Shown here: in pieces, positions 1 to 10,617 of the stretch
Numbering within the stretch: position 1 is the stretch's first letter
How the letters are laid out: each line of letters opens with the position of its first letter
Assembly: GCA_030704425.1 (NCBI GenBank)
Contig: JAPDHM010000001.1
Span: forward strand, 1,612,001 to 1,676,000
Direction: 5' to 3'
DNA length: 64,000 nucleotides
Source of the DNA: Rhodobacteraceae bacterium IMCC1909
GTDB taxonomy: Bacteria; Pseudomonadota; Alphaproteobacteria; Rhodobacterales; Rhodobacteraceae
Position numbers and translations under genes: made by a program
Notes under the pieces: model-generated
Databases searched by the model: none
Told to the model about the DNA's origin: nothing
What the model saw: the letters and a program-made list of their open reading frames with translations, nothing else

Positions 1-99
1 CAAACAGGCACGGCACTGGCCGGCAGCTTCGACGGCGCAGGAACGGACAGCAGCGGCAACACCGCTTATCTGCAAGGCGGGTTTGTGGCCGAAAAATAA
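1..99 (+). CDS. C-terminal end of an unidentified protein (partial)
   Basis: An open frame enters from the left edge and ends at TAA 97-99, giving 32 residues rich in Gly, Ser, Thr and Asp and ending in GGFVAEK. The Gly/aromatic alternation (GSFDG, YLQGGF) resembles the last strands of beta-barrel domains such as those of transferrin-binding-like lipoproteins, but too little is visible to assign a family. The reading frame is inferred from composition and the absence of stops. The next gene is convergent and begins its stop codon 15 bases later. Confidence 0.4.
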   Translation, partial: QTGTALAGSFDGAGTDSSGNTAYLQGGFVAEK

Positions 100-114
100 G
101 CGCAGCGCGGCGGC

Positions 115-825
115 TTAAGACCAATCTTCAAGACCTTTACGCCCCGCAAGGGTTAGAGCGTAAACCCCTGTCTCGACCTTCTCAAACCATCCATAGACAT
201 TGTTACGCATCAAACGCGTTGCCGAGGGCACACCGGTAGCCTTTGCGACGATGGCACCTTTTTCCGGCCCTGTATGCGCCAGATAGGTCGCGCATTTCAA
301 AGCATCTTGCCGATATCCCGTCACCAGCCCATGCCGAGTGGCCCCTCCTTCGTTCGGATCCCCCTCAAGCCGGTCGAAAGCTTTTATAATACTCTTAGCT
401 TTACGAGGATTCTTACGCGGGGCATATGGGCCCGGCGCGCAGTGCTGTTCAACGAATAAATCGCGCGGCCTCAAGGTCAAAAGCCCAAGGCCCAGCCGCC
501 GGCAGAGGGTCACATTGGCCTTCAATCGCTTCAATCCAGCCTTCCCCTCGGGCCGCAGCACGGCGATGTAAACATCATCCACAAGCTTCAAACGTTCCAA
601 AGCCTGATGAAACACTGTCAGCGAAAACGCCAGCTTCAACTCAATGATCACAGCCGGTTCAGCACCGCGACGCGCCATGACGTCCGCCGCGCCGATCTCG
701 CCCTTTACCTCATAGCCCTGAGCTTCAAAATGCGCTTTTATGGGCGCGTATAACTCACTTTCCCTCATGAGACCTTCATGCAGCAAATGCGCGAAAAGGT
801 CCAACCTTAGCTGGGTGACAATCAC
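115..825 (-). CDS. DUF2161-type putative PD-(D/E)XK phosphodiesterase
   Basis: A 236-residue protein resembling the DUF2161 family, predicted nuclease-fold proteins of unknown role that are common in alphaproteobacteria. The PD-(D/E)XK signature is visible near residues 43-63: GEIGAADV supplies the Asp and IIELKL the E-x-K. The C-terminal third looks like a winged-helix segment. The GTG at 825 has a good Shine-Dalgarno (AGGTGG, 7 bases away) and the added 19 residues look protein-like. The ATG at 768 (MRESELY) also has a GAAGG and matches where I expect the family to begin, so the true start could be either. It is divergent from ppaC. The substrate is unknown. Confidence 0.75.
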   Translation of the reverse strand: MIVTQLRLDLFAHLLHEGLMRESELYAPIKAHFEAQGYEVKGEIGAADVMARRGAEPAVIIELKLAFSLTVFHQALERLKLVDDVYIAVLRPEGKAGLKRLKANVTLCRRLGLGLLTLRPRDLFVEQHCAPGPYAPRKNPRKAKSIIKAFDRLEGDPNEGGATRHGLVTGYRQDALKCATYLAHTGPEKGAIVAKATGVPSATRLMRNNVYGWFEKVETGVYALTLAGRKGLEDWS

Positions 826-877
826 TATTTCGCCACCTATAAGGGCGCAAATTCAACGACCGCCTGAGGATTGTATT

Positions 878-1795
878 ATGATCAAAGTATTTGGCCACAA
901 AGCCCCTGACACGGACAGTACTGGAAGCGCCATCATTTGGGCCTGGTATCTCAATGAGATGAAGGGCCAGGCCGCCCAAGCTGCTTTGCTCAGCACGCCC
1001 AATACAGAAGCAGCCTTCGTCACGCAGCGCTGGGGCTTTAAGACGCCTGAAATTATTACCGACGTCGATGACAACGCGCCAGTGGTCATCGTCGACACCA
1101 ACAATCTTGCCGAATTGCCCAGCAATATCAATCAGGCCGATATTTTGGCCATCATTGATCATCACAAGCTTGTCGGCGGGCTCGAAACCAAAGGGCCAAT
1201 TTCAATTACCATCCGCCCCTTAGCCTGCACTGCGACCATCATGCATGATCTCATGGGCGATGATGCAGCGCAGATGCCAGAGGCCATCAAGGGGGTGATG
1301 TTATCGTGTATTTTGTCTGATACCTTGGCCTTCCGCAGCCCGACAACGACGCCGCAGGACAAAGCCCTGGCCGAAAGCCTGGCCGCGGATCTGAACATAA
1401 CCATCGCCGATTGCGCCGCTGAGATGTTTGCCGCGAAATCTGATGTCTCTGCCTTCTCGGATGCGGAGCTGTTACGCATGGACAGCAAGGAATATGCCGT
1501 CAGCGGCACGAAATTCCGCGTCTCTGTCCTGGAAACCACCTCCCCCAAGATGATCCTAGACCGCAAAACAAGCCTCATGGCGACCATGCCATCTGTGGCA
1601 CAGGAAGATGCGGTGGATCATGTATTGCTTTTTGTGGTCGACATCTTGAATGAGGAAGCCACGATGTTGATCCCCAATGCAACCGCGCACACGGTGGCAG
1701 AAAAATCTTTTGGGGCCACAGTCACGGGCGATACCGTGGTCTTGCCCGGGGTCATGAGCCGAAAAAAGCAAATCATTCCCAACCTGAAACTGTAA
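878..1795 (+). CDS. ppaC: Manganese-dependent inorganic pyrophosphatase (family II, DHH)
   Basis: This cytoplasmic enzyme hydrolyses pyrophosphate to phosphate and so pulls nucleotide and protein synthesis forward. The 305-residue length is normal for family II enzymes. The metal-binding motifs are all present: GHKAPDTDS at residues 6-14, VDTNN near 73, the DHH signature in IIDHHK near 95, and a further Asp in CILSDTL near 146. The C-terminal DHHA2-type domain ends in SRKKQIIPNL. The start at 878 is chosen because TGAGGA lies 7 bases upstream; the frame is open further upstream but is not needed. The next gene follows after 18 bases and is probably co-transcribed. Confidence 0.95.
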   Translation: MIKVFGHKAPDTDSTGSAIIWAWYLNEMKGQAAQAALLSTPNTEAAFVTQRWGFKTPEIITDVDDNAPVVIVDTNNLAELPSNINQADILAIIDHHKLVGGLETKGPISITIRPLACTATIMHDLMGDDAAQMPEAIKGVMLSCILSDTLAFRSPTTTPQDKALAESLAADLNITIADCAAEMFAAKSDVSAFSDAELLRMDSKEYAVSGTKFRVSVLETTSPKMILDRKTSLMATMPSVAQEDAVDHVLLFVVDILNEEATMLIPNATAHTVAEKSFGATVTGDTVVLPGVMSRKKQIIPNLKL

Positions 1796-1813
1796 CGGAA
1801 CAGAAAGCCTCTC

Positions 1814-2686
1814 ATGACACGCATTATCACATCCCTTTCGGAGATTTCCAAGTCCTATGATGCCCTATTTTGCGACCTCTGGGGCTGCGTTCATAATGGG
1901 TTGGCACCATTCGCGGAGGCGGTGGCGGCGCTGCAGGCCTTCCGCGCCAGGGGCGGCACAGTGATGCTGGTGACCAACGCCCCGCGCGCCCATGCGCCCG
2001 TGCGCCGGCAATTGGACCGGCTCGGCGTTCCCAGCGACGCCTATGACGGGATCGCGACCTCCGGGGACAGCGCCCGCGCGGCGATGTTGCGCGGCGCGGT
2101 GGGCGAGAAGGTGTATTTTATCGGCCAACCGCATGATCAGGATTTTTTCGCACCGCTGGAGCTGATTGAAAAGCCCGTCACAATTTCGCAAGTGCCCTTG
2201 GAGCAGGCCGAGGGGATGGTCTGCTGCGGGCCTTTTGACCCGTTGGCCGATCCAGAAGAGATGCGGGCGCAATTTTTGCAGGCCAAGACCCGCGGCCTAA
2301 AATTACTCTGCGCCAACCCCGACATTGTGGTGGACCGGGGCGAGACACGCGAATGGTGCGCCGGAGCTTTGGCGAAACTCTATACTGAGATGGGCGGCGA
2401 GAGCCTTTACTTCGGCAAGCCGCATCCCCCCATCTATGATTTAGCGCGCAGGCGGCTTCAGGCATTGGGCAAAGACATTCCCGATAGCCAGATTCTCTGC
2501 GTCGGTGACGGGATTTTGACAGACATTGATGGGGCGATGGGAGAAGATCTTGATTCGCTCTTTATCACCGGTGGCTTGACCGCCCGCGAAACACAGACCA
2601 CAGATCAACCCGACCCGAAGGCTCTGATGGCCTATTTGACCAAGGAAATGCGGCAACCGACCTATTCCATCGGAAAATTACGCTAA
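1814..2686 (+). CDS. HAD-superfamily class IIA hydrolase (TIGR01459, NagD-like)
   Basis: A 290-residue HAD phosphatase-like protein. Motif I appears as FCDLWGCVHNG at residues 19-29, with the nucleophile Asp retained and the WG signature typical of the TIGR01459 branch. Motif II is VTNAPR near 54, and the C-terminal motif is GDGILTDIDGA near 235. These proteins are likely sugar-phosphate or nucleotide phosphatases, but the substrate of this branch is unknown. The gene starts 18 bases after ppaC, so the pair probably form an operon, which fits a general phosphate-metabolism role without proving one. Confidence 0.88.
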   Translation: MTRIITSLSEISKSYDALFCDLWGCVHNGLAPFAEAVAALQAFRARGGTVMLVTNAPRAHAPVRRQLDRLGVPSDAYDGIATSGDSARAAMLRGAVGEKVYFIGQPHDQDFFAPLELIEKPVTISQVPLEQAEGMVCCGPFDPLADPEEMRAQFLQAKTRGLKLLCANPDIVVDRGETREWCAGALAKLYTEMGGESLYFGKPHPPIYDLARRRLQALGKDIPDSQILCVGDGILTDIDGAMGEDLDSLFITGGLTARETQTTDQPDPKALMAYLTKEMRQPTYSIGKLR

Positions 2687-2770
2687 CAGCCTCTTGATTT
2701 ATCCCCCCTTAAAGTAATAATATTACGCATGCGACATCACGACGTTGCAATTATTACCTTGAGGTGCAAG

Positions 2771-3214
2771 ATGCTCGACAACATGCCCCGCGGCACAATT
2801 TGTATTGAAGATATTGAAATCGGCATGACCCGGCATCTGCGCAAGGTTGTGACGGATCGGGACATTGAGATGTTTGCCGAGGTTTCCACCGATCATAACC
2901 CGGTGCATCTTGATGATGATTACGCCAATGACACGATTTTTGACGGCAGAATTGCCCATGGTATGTTAACCGCAAGCTTGATCTCCGCCGTGATTGGCGA
3001 GCAGTTGCCAGGCCATGGAACCGTATATCTGGGACAATCTCTGAAATTCTTGGCGCCTGTGCGCCCCGGCGATCTGGTCACAGCACAGGTGGAAGTGGTC
3101 GACATCGATCTGGGCCGCCGCCGCGTCAAGCTGGACACCCATTGCTCCATTGATGGCAAAAAAGTGTTGGCAGGCGAGGCCACCGTCTTAGCCCCTTCCC
3201 GAAAATTCGACTAA
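2771..3214 (+). CDS. MaoC-family (R)-specific enoyl-CoA hydratase
   Basis: A 147-residue hot-dog-fold protein of the MaoC/PhaJ type that hydrates trans-2-enoyl-CoA to (R)-3-hydroxyacyl-CoA, linking beta-oxidation to other acyl pathways. The catalytic Asp41 and His46 lie in STDHNPVHLD, followed by the oxyanion segment IAHGML near 61-66, exactly the order of characterised (R)-hydratases. The ATG at 2771 follows GAGGTG; the frame is open 42 bases further upstream but those residues do not fit the family. It is a stand-alone gene between two short gaps, with no polyhydroxyalkanoate genes nearby. Confidence 0.88.
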   Translation: MLDNMPRGTICIEDIEIGMTRHLRKVVTDRDIEMFAEVSTDHNPVHLDDDYANDTIFDGRIAHGMLTASLISAVIGEQLPGHGTVYLGQSLKFLAPVRPGDLVTAQVEVVDIDLGRRRVKLDTHCSIDGKKVLAGEATVLAPSRKFD

Positions 3215-3276
3215 AACGCCACCGTTTCACCTGCCACAGCTTGCTCTGATCAATCTCGCGCGATAGGGGGGAATTC

Positions 3277-4224
3277 ATGAAGCGTTTTCAAACCAATCTT
3301 GTAGATCAGGATGCCCGTGGCGCGGCCGTGGCCATCGGCAATTTTGATGGTGTGCATTTGGGCCATCAAGCGGTGATCGATGTGGCTCGCACCGCAGCTG
3401 CCCGCCGCGGCGCCCCCTTGGGTATCCTTACCTTTGAGCCACACCCACGCAGTTTTTTCGCCAGAAAAAATGGCTCAGACCTGCCACCTTTTCGCTTAAT
3501 GAATGCAGAAGCTCGCGCGCATCGGCTGGAAAAACTGGGGGTTGAGCTGCTCCTGGAACTGCCCTTCGATCAAGCGCTTTGTGACCTCAGCGACTGGGAC
3601 TTCTGCAAAGAGATTTTAAGCGACGGCTTCGGTCTTACGCATGTGGTGGTTGGCGCTGATTTCTGTTTTGGCAAAGGCCGATCGGGAACGGCGCAGACCC
3701 TCATAGAACATGGACAACGCCTTGGTTTTGACGTGACGATTGCCGATCTGAAAAATCACGAGGCTGAAATCATCAGCTCAACCAATATTCGCAAAGCTCT
3801 TGCCGCCGCAGATCCGCAGCGCGCCGCGGCCATGCTGGGCCATTGGCACCGGCTCGAAGGCGCGGTTGAACATGGCGAGAAGCGCGGACGTGAACTTGGC
3901 TATCCCACGGCCAATATGTCCATTGAAGGGCTGCAACCGCCGGCCTTTGGCGTCTATGCAGTTTTGGTAGATGTGCTCACCGGCCAGCATAAAGGCAGCT
4001 TTCATGGTGCCGCCTCTATTGGAGTGCGACCAATGTTTGGGGAAAACCGTCCCAATTGCGAAACATTTATTTTTAATTTTAAAGGCGATCTTTACGGCGA
4101 AACATTGTCAGTCGGTTTGGTCGCCTATTTGCGCGGTGAACAAACCTTCGATGGGCTTGAGGCCTTGATTGAGCAGATGGATGCCGATTGCAGCCAAGCC
4201 CGCCGCATTTTGAGTGAGCTATGA
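3277..4224 (+). CDS. ribF: Bifunctional riboflavin kinase / FAD synthetase
   Basis: This 315-residue enzyme phosphorylates riboflavin to FMN and adenylates FMN to FAD. The N-terminal nucleotidyltransferase domain shows GNFDGVHLGHQ near residues 22-32, with the HxGH-like catalytic motif, and SSTNIRKAL near 167. The C-terminal flavokinase domain begins near residue 185 and contains the GYPTAN motif near 207. The start at 3277 is supported by a strong purine-rich Shine-Dalgarno (AGGGGGGAA). No FMN riboswitch is visible upstream. Its last four bases overlap the next gene's start (ATGA), so the two are translationally coupled. Confidence 0.96.
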   Translation: MKRFQTNLVDQDARGAAVAIGNFDGVHLGHQAVIDVARTAAARRGAPLGILTFEPHPRSFFARKNGSDLPPFRLMNAEARAHRLEKLGVELLLELPFDQALCDLSDWDFCKEILSDGFGLTHVVVGADFCFGKGRSGTAQTLIEHGQRLGFDVTIADLKNHEAEIISSTNIRKALAAADPQRAAAMLGHWHRLEGAVEHGEKRGRELGYPTANMSIEGLQPPAFGVYAVLVDVLTGQHKGSFHGAASIGVRPMFGENRPNCETFIFNFKGDLYGETLSVGLVAYLRGEQTFDGLEALIEQMDADCSQARRILSEL

Positions 4225-4685
4225 GCACCCCCGCAAACCCAAAGCCTATGCGCCCAGAATTTTGGGAAACGGTCCCTCTGTCAAAGATGACCGAAGCGGA
4301 ATGGGAAGCACTCTGTGACGGCTGTGGTCGCTGTTGCCTCAACAAGCTTGAAGATCCCGACACCGGACATGTTGCCCTCACCCGCATTGCCTGTCGTCTG
4401 CTCGACAATGAGACCTGCCAATGCTCTCAATATACCATCCGACAGAACTTCGTGCCAGAATGTATCCGAATGACCTCTGAAACCATTGCGCAACATGCCT
4501 ATTGGCTTCCGAATACTTGCGCTTATAAACGATTGTACGAAGGTAAGGAAATTCCAGACTGGCACCCTCTGCGCAGTGGGACGGTTCAATCGGTGCATGA
4601 TGCGGGCATATCTGTGCAAGGTTGGACGATACCGGAATTTGAAGTGCCCGAAGAAGAATGGGAAGATCACATTATTGAGGATTAA
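4221..4685 (+). CDS. YcgN/UPF0260-family cysteine-cluster protein
   Basis: A 154-residue protein of the UPF0260 (YcgN) family, related to YkgJ-type putative Zn/Fe-chelating proteins. Conserved Cys residues include CDGCGRCC near residues 33-40, then RIACRLLDNETCQC, VPEC and NTCAY, giving the family's pattern for metal or cluster binding. The biochemical role of the family is not established. The gene overlaps ribF by four bases and is followed after three bases by the aldolase gene, so the three sit in one transcription unit. Confidence 0.88.
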   Translation: MSTPANPKPMRPEFWETVPLSKMTEAEWEALCDGCGRCCLNKLEDPDTGHVALTRIACRLLDNETCQCSQYTIRQNFVPECIRMTSETIAQHAYWLPNTCAYKRLYEGKEIPDWHPLRSGTVQSVHDAGISVQGWTIPEFEVPEEEWEDHIIED

Positions 4686-4688
4686 GCG

Positions 4689-5738
4689 ATGAATTTTGCA
4701 TCTGATAACACCGGCCCCGTGCACCCCAATGTGATGGCAGCGCTGAATGCAGCAAATATGGGCTATGCCCTGCCCTATGGCGCTGATGATGCCACCGCAC
4801 AGGCTGTGCAGGATATCTGGGATGTATTCGAAGCCCCAGAGGCCGCAGTCTATCTGGTCTCGCTTGGGACGGCTGCAAACTCCTTGATCCTTGCAACGCT
4901 GTCTCAACCCTGGGAAACGGTGTTTTGTCATACGGTTGCGCATATCCATGAGGATGAATGCAATGCGCCAGAATTTTATACCGGCGGGACCAAGCTCACA
5001 TTGGTGCCCGGTGATGACGCGAAAATGACCGCGCAAAGCCTGCGCAAATCAATTTTGGCGGAAGAGACCCGCGGCGTGCATGGGCCGCAACGCGGCCCAG
5101 TTTCCCTGACCCAAGCCACAGAACGCGGTACGGTCTATAGCCTGGCTGAGATTCAAGACATCTCCGCCACCGCTAAGGATTTTGGCCTCCCTGTACATAT
5201 GGACGGCGCACGGTTCGCCAATGCCTTGCAAACCCTAGGATGCAGCGCGGCAGAGATGACTTGGAAATCAGGCGTCGATGCGGTCACCTTCGGCGGGACA
5301 AAAAACGGCTTGATGGCGGTGGAAGCGGTCGTCTTCTTTGATCCGAAACACGCTTGGGAGTTCGAGCTGCGGCGCAAACGCGGCGCACATTTATTTTCAA
5401 AGCACCGTTTTCTGGCGGCGCAAATGCAAGCCTATTTGGCCGGAGATCTTTGGCTCGACATGGCGGAAAAATCTAACACCGCCTGCGCAAGACTGGCGCA
5501 AGGGCTCAAGCAAACACCGAGCGTTGTGCTCGATTTTGAGCCACAAGCCAATATCATCTTCGCACAATGGTCGCGCGCGGCCCATCAACGGCTGCATGCT
5601 GCAGGTGCCAAATATTACGTCATGGCAGGTGATCACACCACCGGGCCGGCCGATGAACTTTTGCCCGCCCGTTTGGTGACAGATTGGTCCGCAAGCCCGG
5701 AGGATGTTGACCGTTTCCTAGAGATCTTACGCGGATAA
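4689..5738 (+). CDS. ltaE: Low-specificity L-threonine aldolase (PLP-dependent)
   Basis: A 349-residue fold-type I PLP enzyme of the beta-eliminating lyase/threonine aldolase group, splitting L-threonine or allo-threonine into glycine and acetaldehyde. HMDGARFANA near residues 172-181 carries the Asp that contacts the PLP ring nitrogen, and TFGGTKNGLM near 199-208 carries the Schiff-base lysine. The start lies three bases after the preceding stop. The frame ends just before a hairpin with six Ts, which closes the ribF-YcgN-ltaE unit. Related beta-hydroxy amino acid aldolases cannot be excluded by sequence. Confidence 0.9.
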   Translation: MNFASDNTGPVHPNVMAALNAANMGYALPYGADDATAQAVQDIWDVFEAPEAAVYLVSLGTAANSLILATLSQPWETVFCHTVAHIHEDECNAPEFYTGGTKLTLVPGDDAKMTAQSLRKSILAEETRGVHGPQRGPVSLTQATERGTVYSLAEIQDISATAKDFGLPVHMDGARFANALQTLGCSAAEMTWKSGVDAVTFGGTKNGLMAVEAVVFFDPKHAWEFELRRKRGAHLFSKHRFLAAQMQAYLAGDLWLDMAEKSNTACARLAQGLKQTPSVVLDFEPQANIIFAQWSRAAHQRLHAAGAKYYVMAGDHTTGPADELLPARLVTDWSASPEDVDRFLEILRG

Positions 5739-5746
5739 AACGCGCA

Positions 5747-5784
5747 TGACCGGACGCCGTCCTTGCCGCCCGGTCACCTTTTTT
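5747..5784 (+). terminator. Rho-independent terminator after the threonine aldolase gene
   Basis: Inverted arms TGACCGG (5747-5753) and CCGGTCA (5770-5776) are followed by CC and six Ts (5779-5784). The loop is long and can form extra inner pairs. It lies 9 bases after the aldolase stop and just before the stop of the convergent gene. Confidence 0.7.
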
Positions 5785-5790
5785 GAGTGC

Positions 5791-6390
5791 TCAGAGCGCG
5801 CCTGAAAGCACCAGATCCAGATCTTCCAGACGATCCTGCCCCCAAAAGCGCTGATCTTTGTCTGTAATATAGAACGGCGCACCAAAAACGCCGGCGGCGA
5901 CCGCATCTTCGGTATTTTTGGCGTATTGCTCCGCAGAACCGATCATATCTTTATCAGCAAAACTTGGATCGAAACCGGCCGCTTTGAGACAAGCTTCGAT
6001 GACCTCAGGCTGTGAAATATCTTTTTCTTCAGCCCAAACCGCACGCGTGAACCCATGCACCAATGCGCCCAAATCTCCATCGCCGTAGTTCGATGCGGCG
6101 ATAAACGCATAGGAGGAGGGCGCCATATTCACTGGAAAGAAGGCCGGTTGCAGATTAAGCGGCAGATTGCGCTTTTTCGCCTGGCGCGGCAGCTCTTGCG
6201 CACGCATTTCAATGCGGCTGATGTGACGGTCTTTCGGCGGCAGGCCGCCCGTGCGGCCAAAGACGGTCATCAAATCCATGGGCTTATAGGCGATCGTTGC
6301 CCCATGTTTTTGCGCGATATCTTCAAGCCCGGTACCTGCCAAATAGGTAAAGGGAGAAATTGTTGCGAAAAAATAATCAATATGTGCCAT
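5791..6390 (-). CDS. 2-hydroxychromene-2-carboxylate isomerase-like DsbA-family protein
   Basis: A 199-residue thioredoxin-fold protein of the HCCA isomerase / kappa-class GST type. The N-terminus IDYFFATISPFTYLAG has the family's S-P-F-x-Y motif in place of the CxxC of true DsbA, so it is not expected to be a disulfide oxidase. The C-terminal GVFGAPFYI segment is the conserved cis-Pro region and FWGQDRL follows it. The start at 6390 is supported by AGGTG 7 bases upstream; the longer open frame to 6519 runs into the divergent prs gene. Family members isomerise aromatic intermediates with glutathione, but no aromatic pathway genes are adjacent, so the substrate is unknown. Confidence 0.85.
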   Translation of the reverse strand: MAHIDYFFATISPFTYLAGTGLEDIAQKHGATIAYKPMDLMTVFGRTGGLPPKDRHISRIEMRAQELPRQAKKRNLPLNLQPAFFPVNMAPSSYAFIAASNYGDGDLGALVHGFTRAVWAEEKDISQPEVIEACLKAAGFDPSFADKDMIGSAEQYAKNTEDAVAAGVFGAPFYITDKDQRFWGQDRLEDLDLVLSGAL

Positions 6391-6497
6391 GAACGTCACC
6401 TTTTTGTGTATCAAACCTGTGACGAGCAGTAACCGCATGGTAAGCCATGTCAACAATATGCGACTCAGGCTCGCGGGTATCGTAGAGGGTAATACGA

Positions 6498-7517
6498 ATG
6501 GCATCTGTTCATGGTCCAAAACTCATCGCTGGGAATTCCAACTTAAAGCTGGCGCGCTCAGTGGCGCGGCGCATGTCTTTGCATCGGGGCATGAATGTGG
6601 ATCTTGTGGATGCGCGGGTTGAACGCTTCAACGATGGTGAAATTTTTGTCGAAGTATTCGAAAATGTCCGTGATGAGGATATGTTCATCATTCAACCCAC
6701 CTCACGCCCCGCCAATGACGCACTAATGGAGCTTTTGATCATCGCCGATGCTCTAAAACGCTCTTCCGCCAGCCGCATCACCGCCGTGATTCCTTATTTC
6801 GGCTATGCGCGCCAAGACCGTCGCAGCAAGGCACGCACACCGATCACCGCCAAACTGGTGGCCAATATGCTCGAAGAGGCCGGGATTGAGCGGGTTCTCA
6901 CCCTTGATCTTCATGCCACACAAATTCAGGGATTTTTCGATATTCCGGTCGACAATCTCTATGCCTCCCCCGTCTTTGCCTTAGACGTCAAACATCATTT
7001 TAAAGACCAAATGGACAATCTGATGGTCGTCTCCCCCGATGTGGGCGGCGTGGCCCGCGCACGTGATTTGGCACAACGCATCGGTGCGCCACTCTCCATT
7101 GTCGACAAACGCCGGGAGAAGGCCGGTGAAGTGGCGGAAATGACGGTGATTGGCAATGTCGAGGGCCGCACCTGCTTGATTGTGGATGATATCGTCGATA
7201 CCGCCGGCACGCTGTGCAAAGCGGCTGACGTCTTGATGGAGAATGGTGCGAAAGAAGTACATTCCTACATCACTCATGGGGTTCTATCAGGTCCTGCGGT
7301 GGATCGGATTACCAAATCTGTGATGAAAAACCTGGTCATTACAGACACGATTGAGGCCACTGATGCAGTCGCCAATGCGCCCAATATCCGCATCGTTCAA
7401 ACAGCCCCAATGTTCGCGCAGGCCATTTTGAACACTTGGAGCGGCACGTCGGTTTCCTCTCTTTTCTCAACCAAATCCTTATCGGCGATCTACGAGGGCA
7501 TTTACGACTGCAGCTAA
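6498..7517 (+). CDS. prs: Ribose-phosphate pyrophosphokinase (PRPP synthetase)
   Basis: This 339-residue enzyme transfers pyrophosphate from ATP to ribose 5-phosphate, making PRPP for purine, pyrimidine, histidine and NAD synthesis. Class I features are present: the flexible-loop region [17 protein letters not shown] near residues 99-115, [11 protein letters not shown] near 135, and the PRPP-binding loop [10 protein letters not shown] near 228-237. AGAGGG lies about 7 bases before the ATG. It is slightly longer than the common 310-315 residues because of a C-terminal tail. It is divergent from the DsbA-like gene and convergent with the lectin gene. Confidence 0.97.
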   Translation: MASVHGPKLIAGNSNLKLARSVARRMSLHRGMNVDLVDARVERFNDGEIFVEVFENVRDEDMFIIQPTSRPANDALMELLIIADALKRSSASRITAVIPYFGYARQDRRSKARTPITAKLVANMLEEAGIERVLTLDLHATQIQGFFDIPVDNLYASPVFALDVKHHFKDQMDNLMVVSPDVGGVARARDLAQRIGAPLSIVDKRREKAGEVAEMTVIGNVEGRTCLIVDDIVDTAGTLCKAADVLMENGAKEVHSYITHGVLSGPAVDRITKSVMKNLVITDTIEATDAVANAPNIRIVQTAPMFAQAILNTWSGTSVSSLFSTKSLSAIYEGIYDCS

Positions 7518-7527
7518 TGCCTGCTTA

Positions 7528-7797
7528 TTAGTAAAGGTCCCATTGCTCGGGATCTGCCACGTCCCCAATCGCCAGCCAACTGGCACTCACCCGGGCATTG
7601 CTGTCACTGCCCATGTCCCACATGGTGAGGCTGACCTGGACCATCGGTTGCGCGGTAAAGGCTTCAGAAAATTCAACCGCCCGCGAAACCTTGCGAGGAC
7701 CGGTACCTGTCCACATCTCTCCACCATCTTGAAAGTCCGAAAACAATTCAAGCGTTCCTTGATCCATCCCAATGGTATTTGATGATATACGTTTCAT
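7528..7797 (-). CDS. Short H-type lectin domain protein, apparently internally deleted
   Basis: An 89-residue protein resembling the small H-type lectin (PF09458) proteins of roseobacters. Recognisable parts are LELFSDFQDGGEMWTGTGPR near residues 16-35, FSEAFTAQPMVQVSLTMWD near 43-61 and SWLAIGD near 73-79. In the family about 25 residues, including the conserved GF and W-G-D-T strands, normally separate the Arg after the MWD segment from SWLAIG. Here NAR is followed almost directly by VSASWLAIG. This looks like an in-frame internal deletion that would remove core strands. It lies directly beyond the ATP synthase operon terminator. Function and foldedness are doubtful. Confidence 0.65.
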   Translation of the reverse strand: MKRISSNTIGMDQGTLELFSDFQDGGEMWTGTGPRKVSRAVEFSEAFTAQPMVQVSLTMWDMGSDSNARVSASWLAIGDVADPEQWDLY

Positions 7798-7839
7798 ACC
7801 GCGCAGGCTAAATTTCTAAAATTAAAATACAATAAATCA

Positions 7840-7866
7840 AAACGAAAACGGGCCCGCGTGGGCCCA
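7840..7866 (-). terminator. Terminator of the ATP synthase operon
   Basis: The perfect arms GGGCCC at 7850-7855 and 7860-7865 enclose a 4-base loop. Read on the minus strand, the hairpin is followed by GTTTTCGTTT. It lies 22 bases after the atpC stop codon. Confidence 0.75.
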
Positions 7867-7887
7867 TTTCCAATCACATCCGAAAGC

Positions 7888-8294
7888 TTAAGCGGCGTTG
7901 AGGCCCAAGGCGGCGGCCAGAGCCGCCACATCAGACTGCACCTTGCGCGCAGCCTCCTGTGTCTCTTCACTGGCCTTCTCAACCGCCTCAGCGGCGCCAG
8001 CTATGATGCCATCCATATCTTCCTGGGTGACATCCGCTTTTACCATCGCACGCTCGGCAATCACGGTCACGCCCTGCGCTGTGACCTCAGCAAAACCGCC
8101 GGTGACAACATACTCGCTGACACCGCCGGCGGCGTTGACCGACAAGACGCCAGGGCGCAAGGTGGTCAAAACAGGCTCATGGTTCGCCATGGCTGTCATG
8201 TCCCCTTCCGATCCCGGAATTTGGACCGCAGTCGCCTCGAAAGAAGCGAGGCTTCTTTCAGGGCTGACCAGATCAAAGTTCAATGTATCTGCCA

Positions 8295-8295
<1 letters not shown>
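7888..8295 (-). CDS. atpC: ATP synthase F1 epsilon subunit
   Basis: A 135-residue epsilon subunit of the F1 central stalk, which couples rotation of the c-ring to catalysis and can inhibit ATP hydrolysis. The N-terminal beta-sandwich includes [10 protein letters not shown] near residue 7 and the conserved [14 protein letters not shown] near 28-41. A short helical C-terminus rich in Ala and Glu follows. The start codon overlaps the atpD stop by one base (TGATG), indicating translational coupling. It is the last gene of the operon before the terminator. Confidence 0.95.
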
Positions 8296-10605
<2,310 letters not shown>

Positions 10606-10617
10606 GTGCCAGTATCC

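Noticed and set aside
6425-6453. A promoter for the DsbA-like gene from TTGACA on the minus strand.
   Set aside because: The -35 is perfect, but the matching position 17 bases on is ACTGCT, a poor -10, so it is not listed as a feature.
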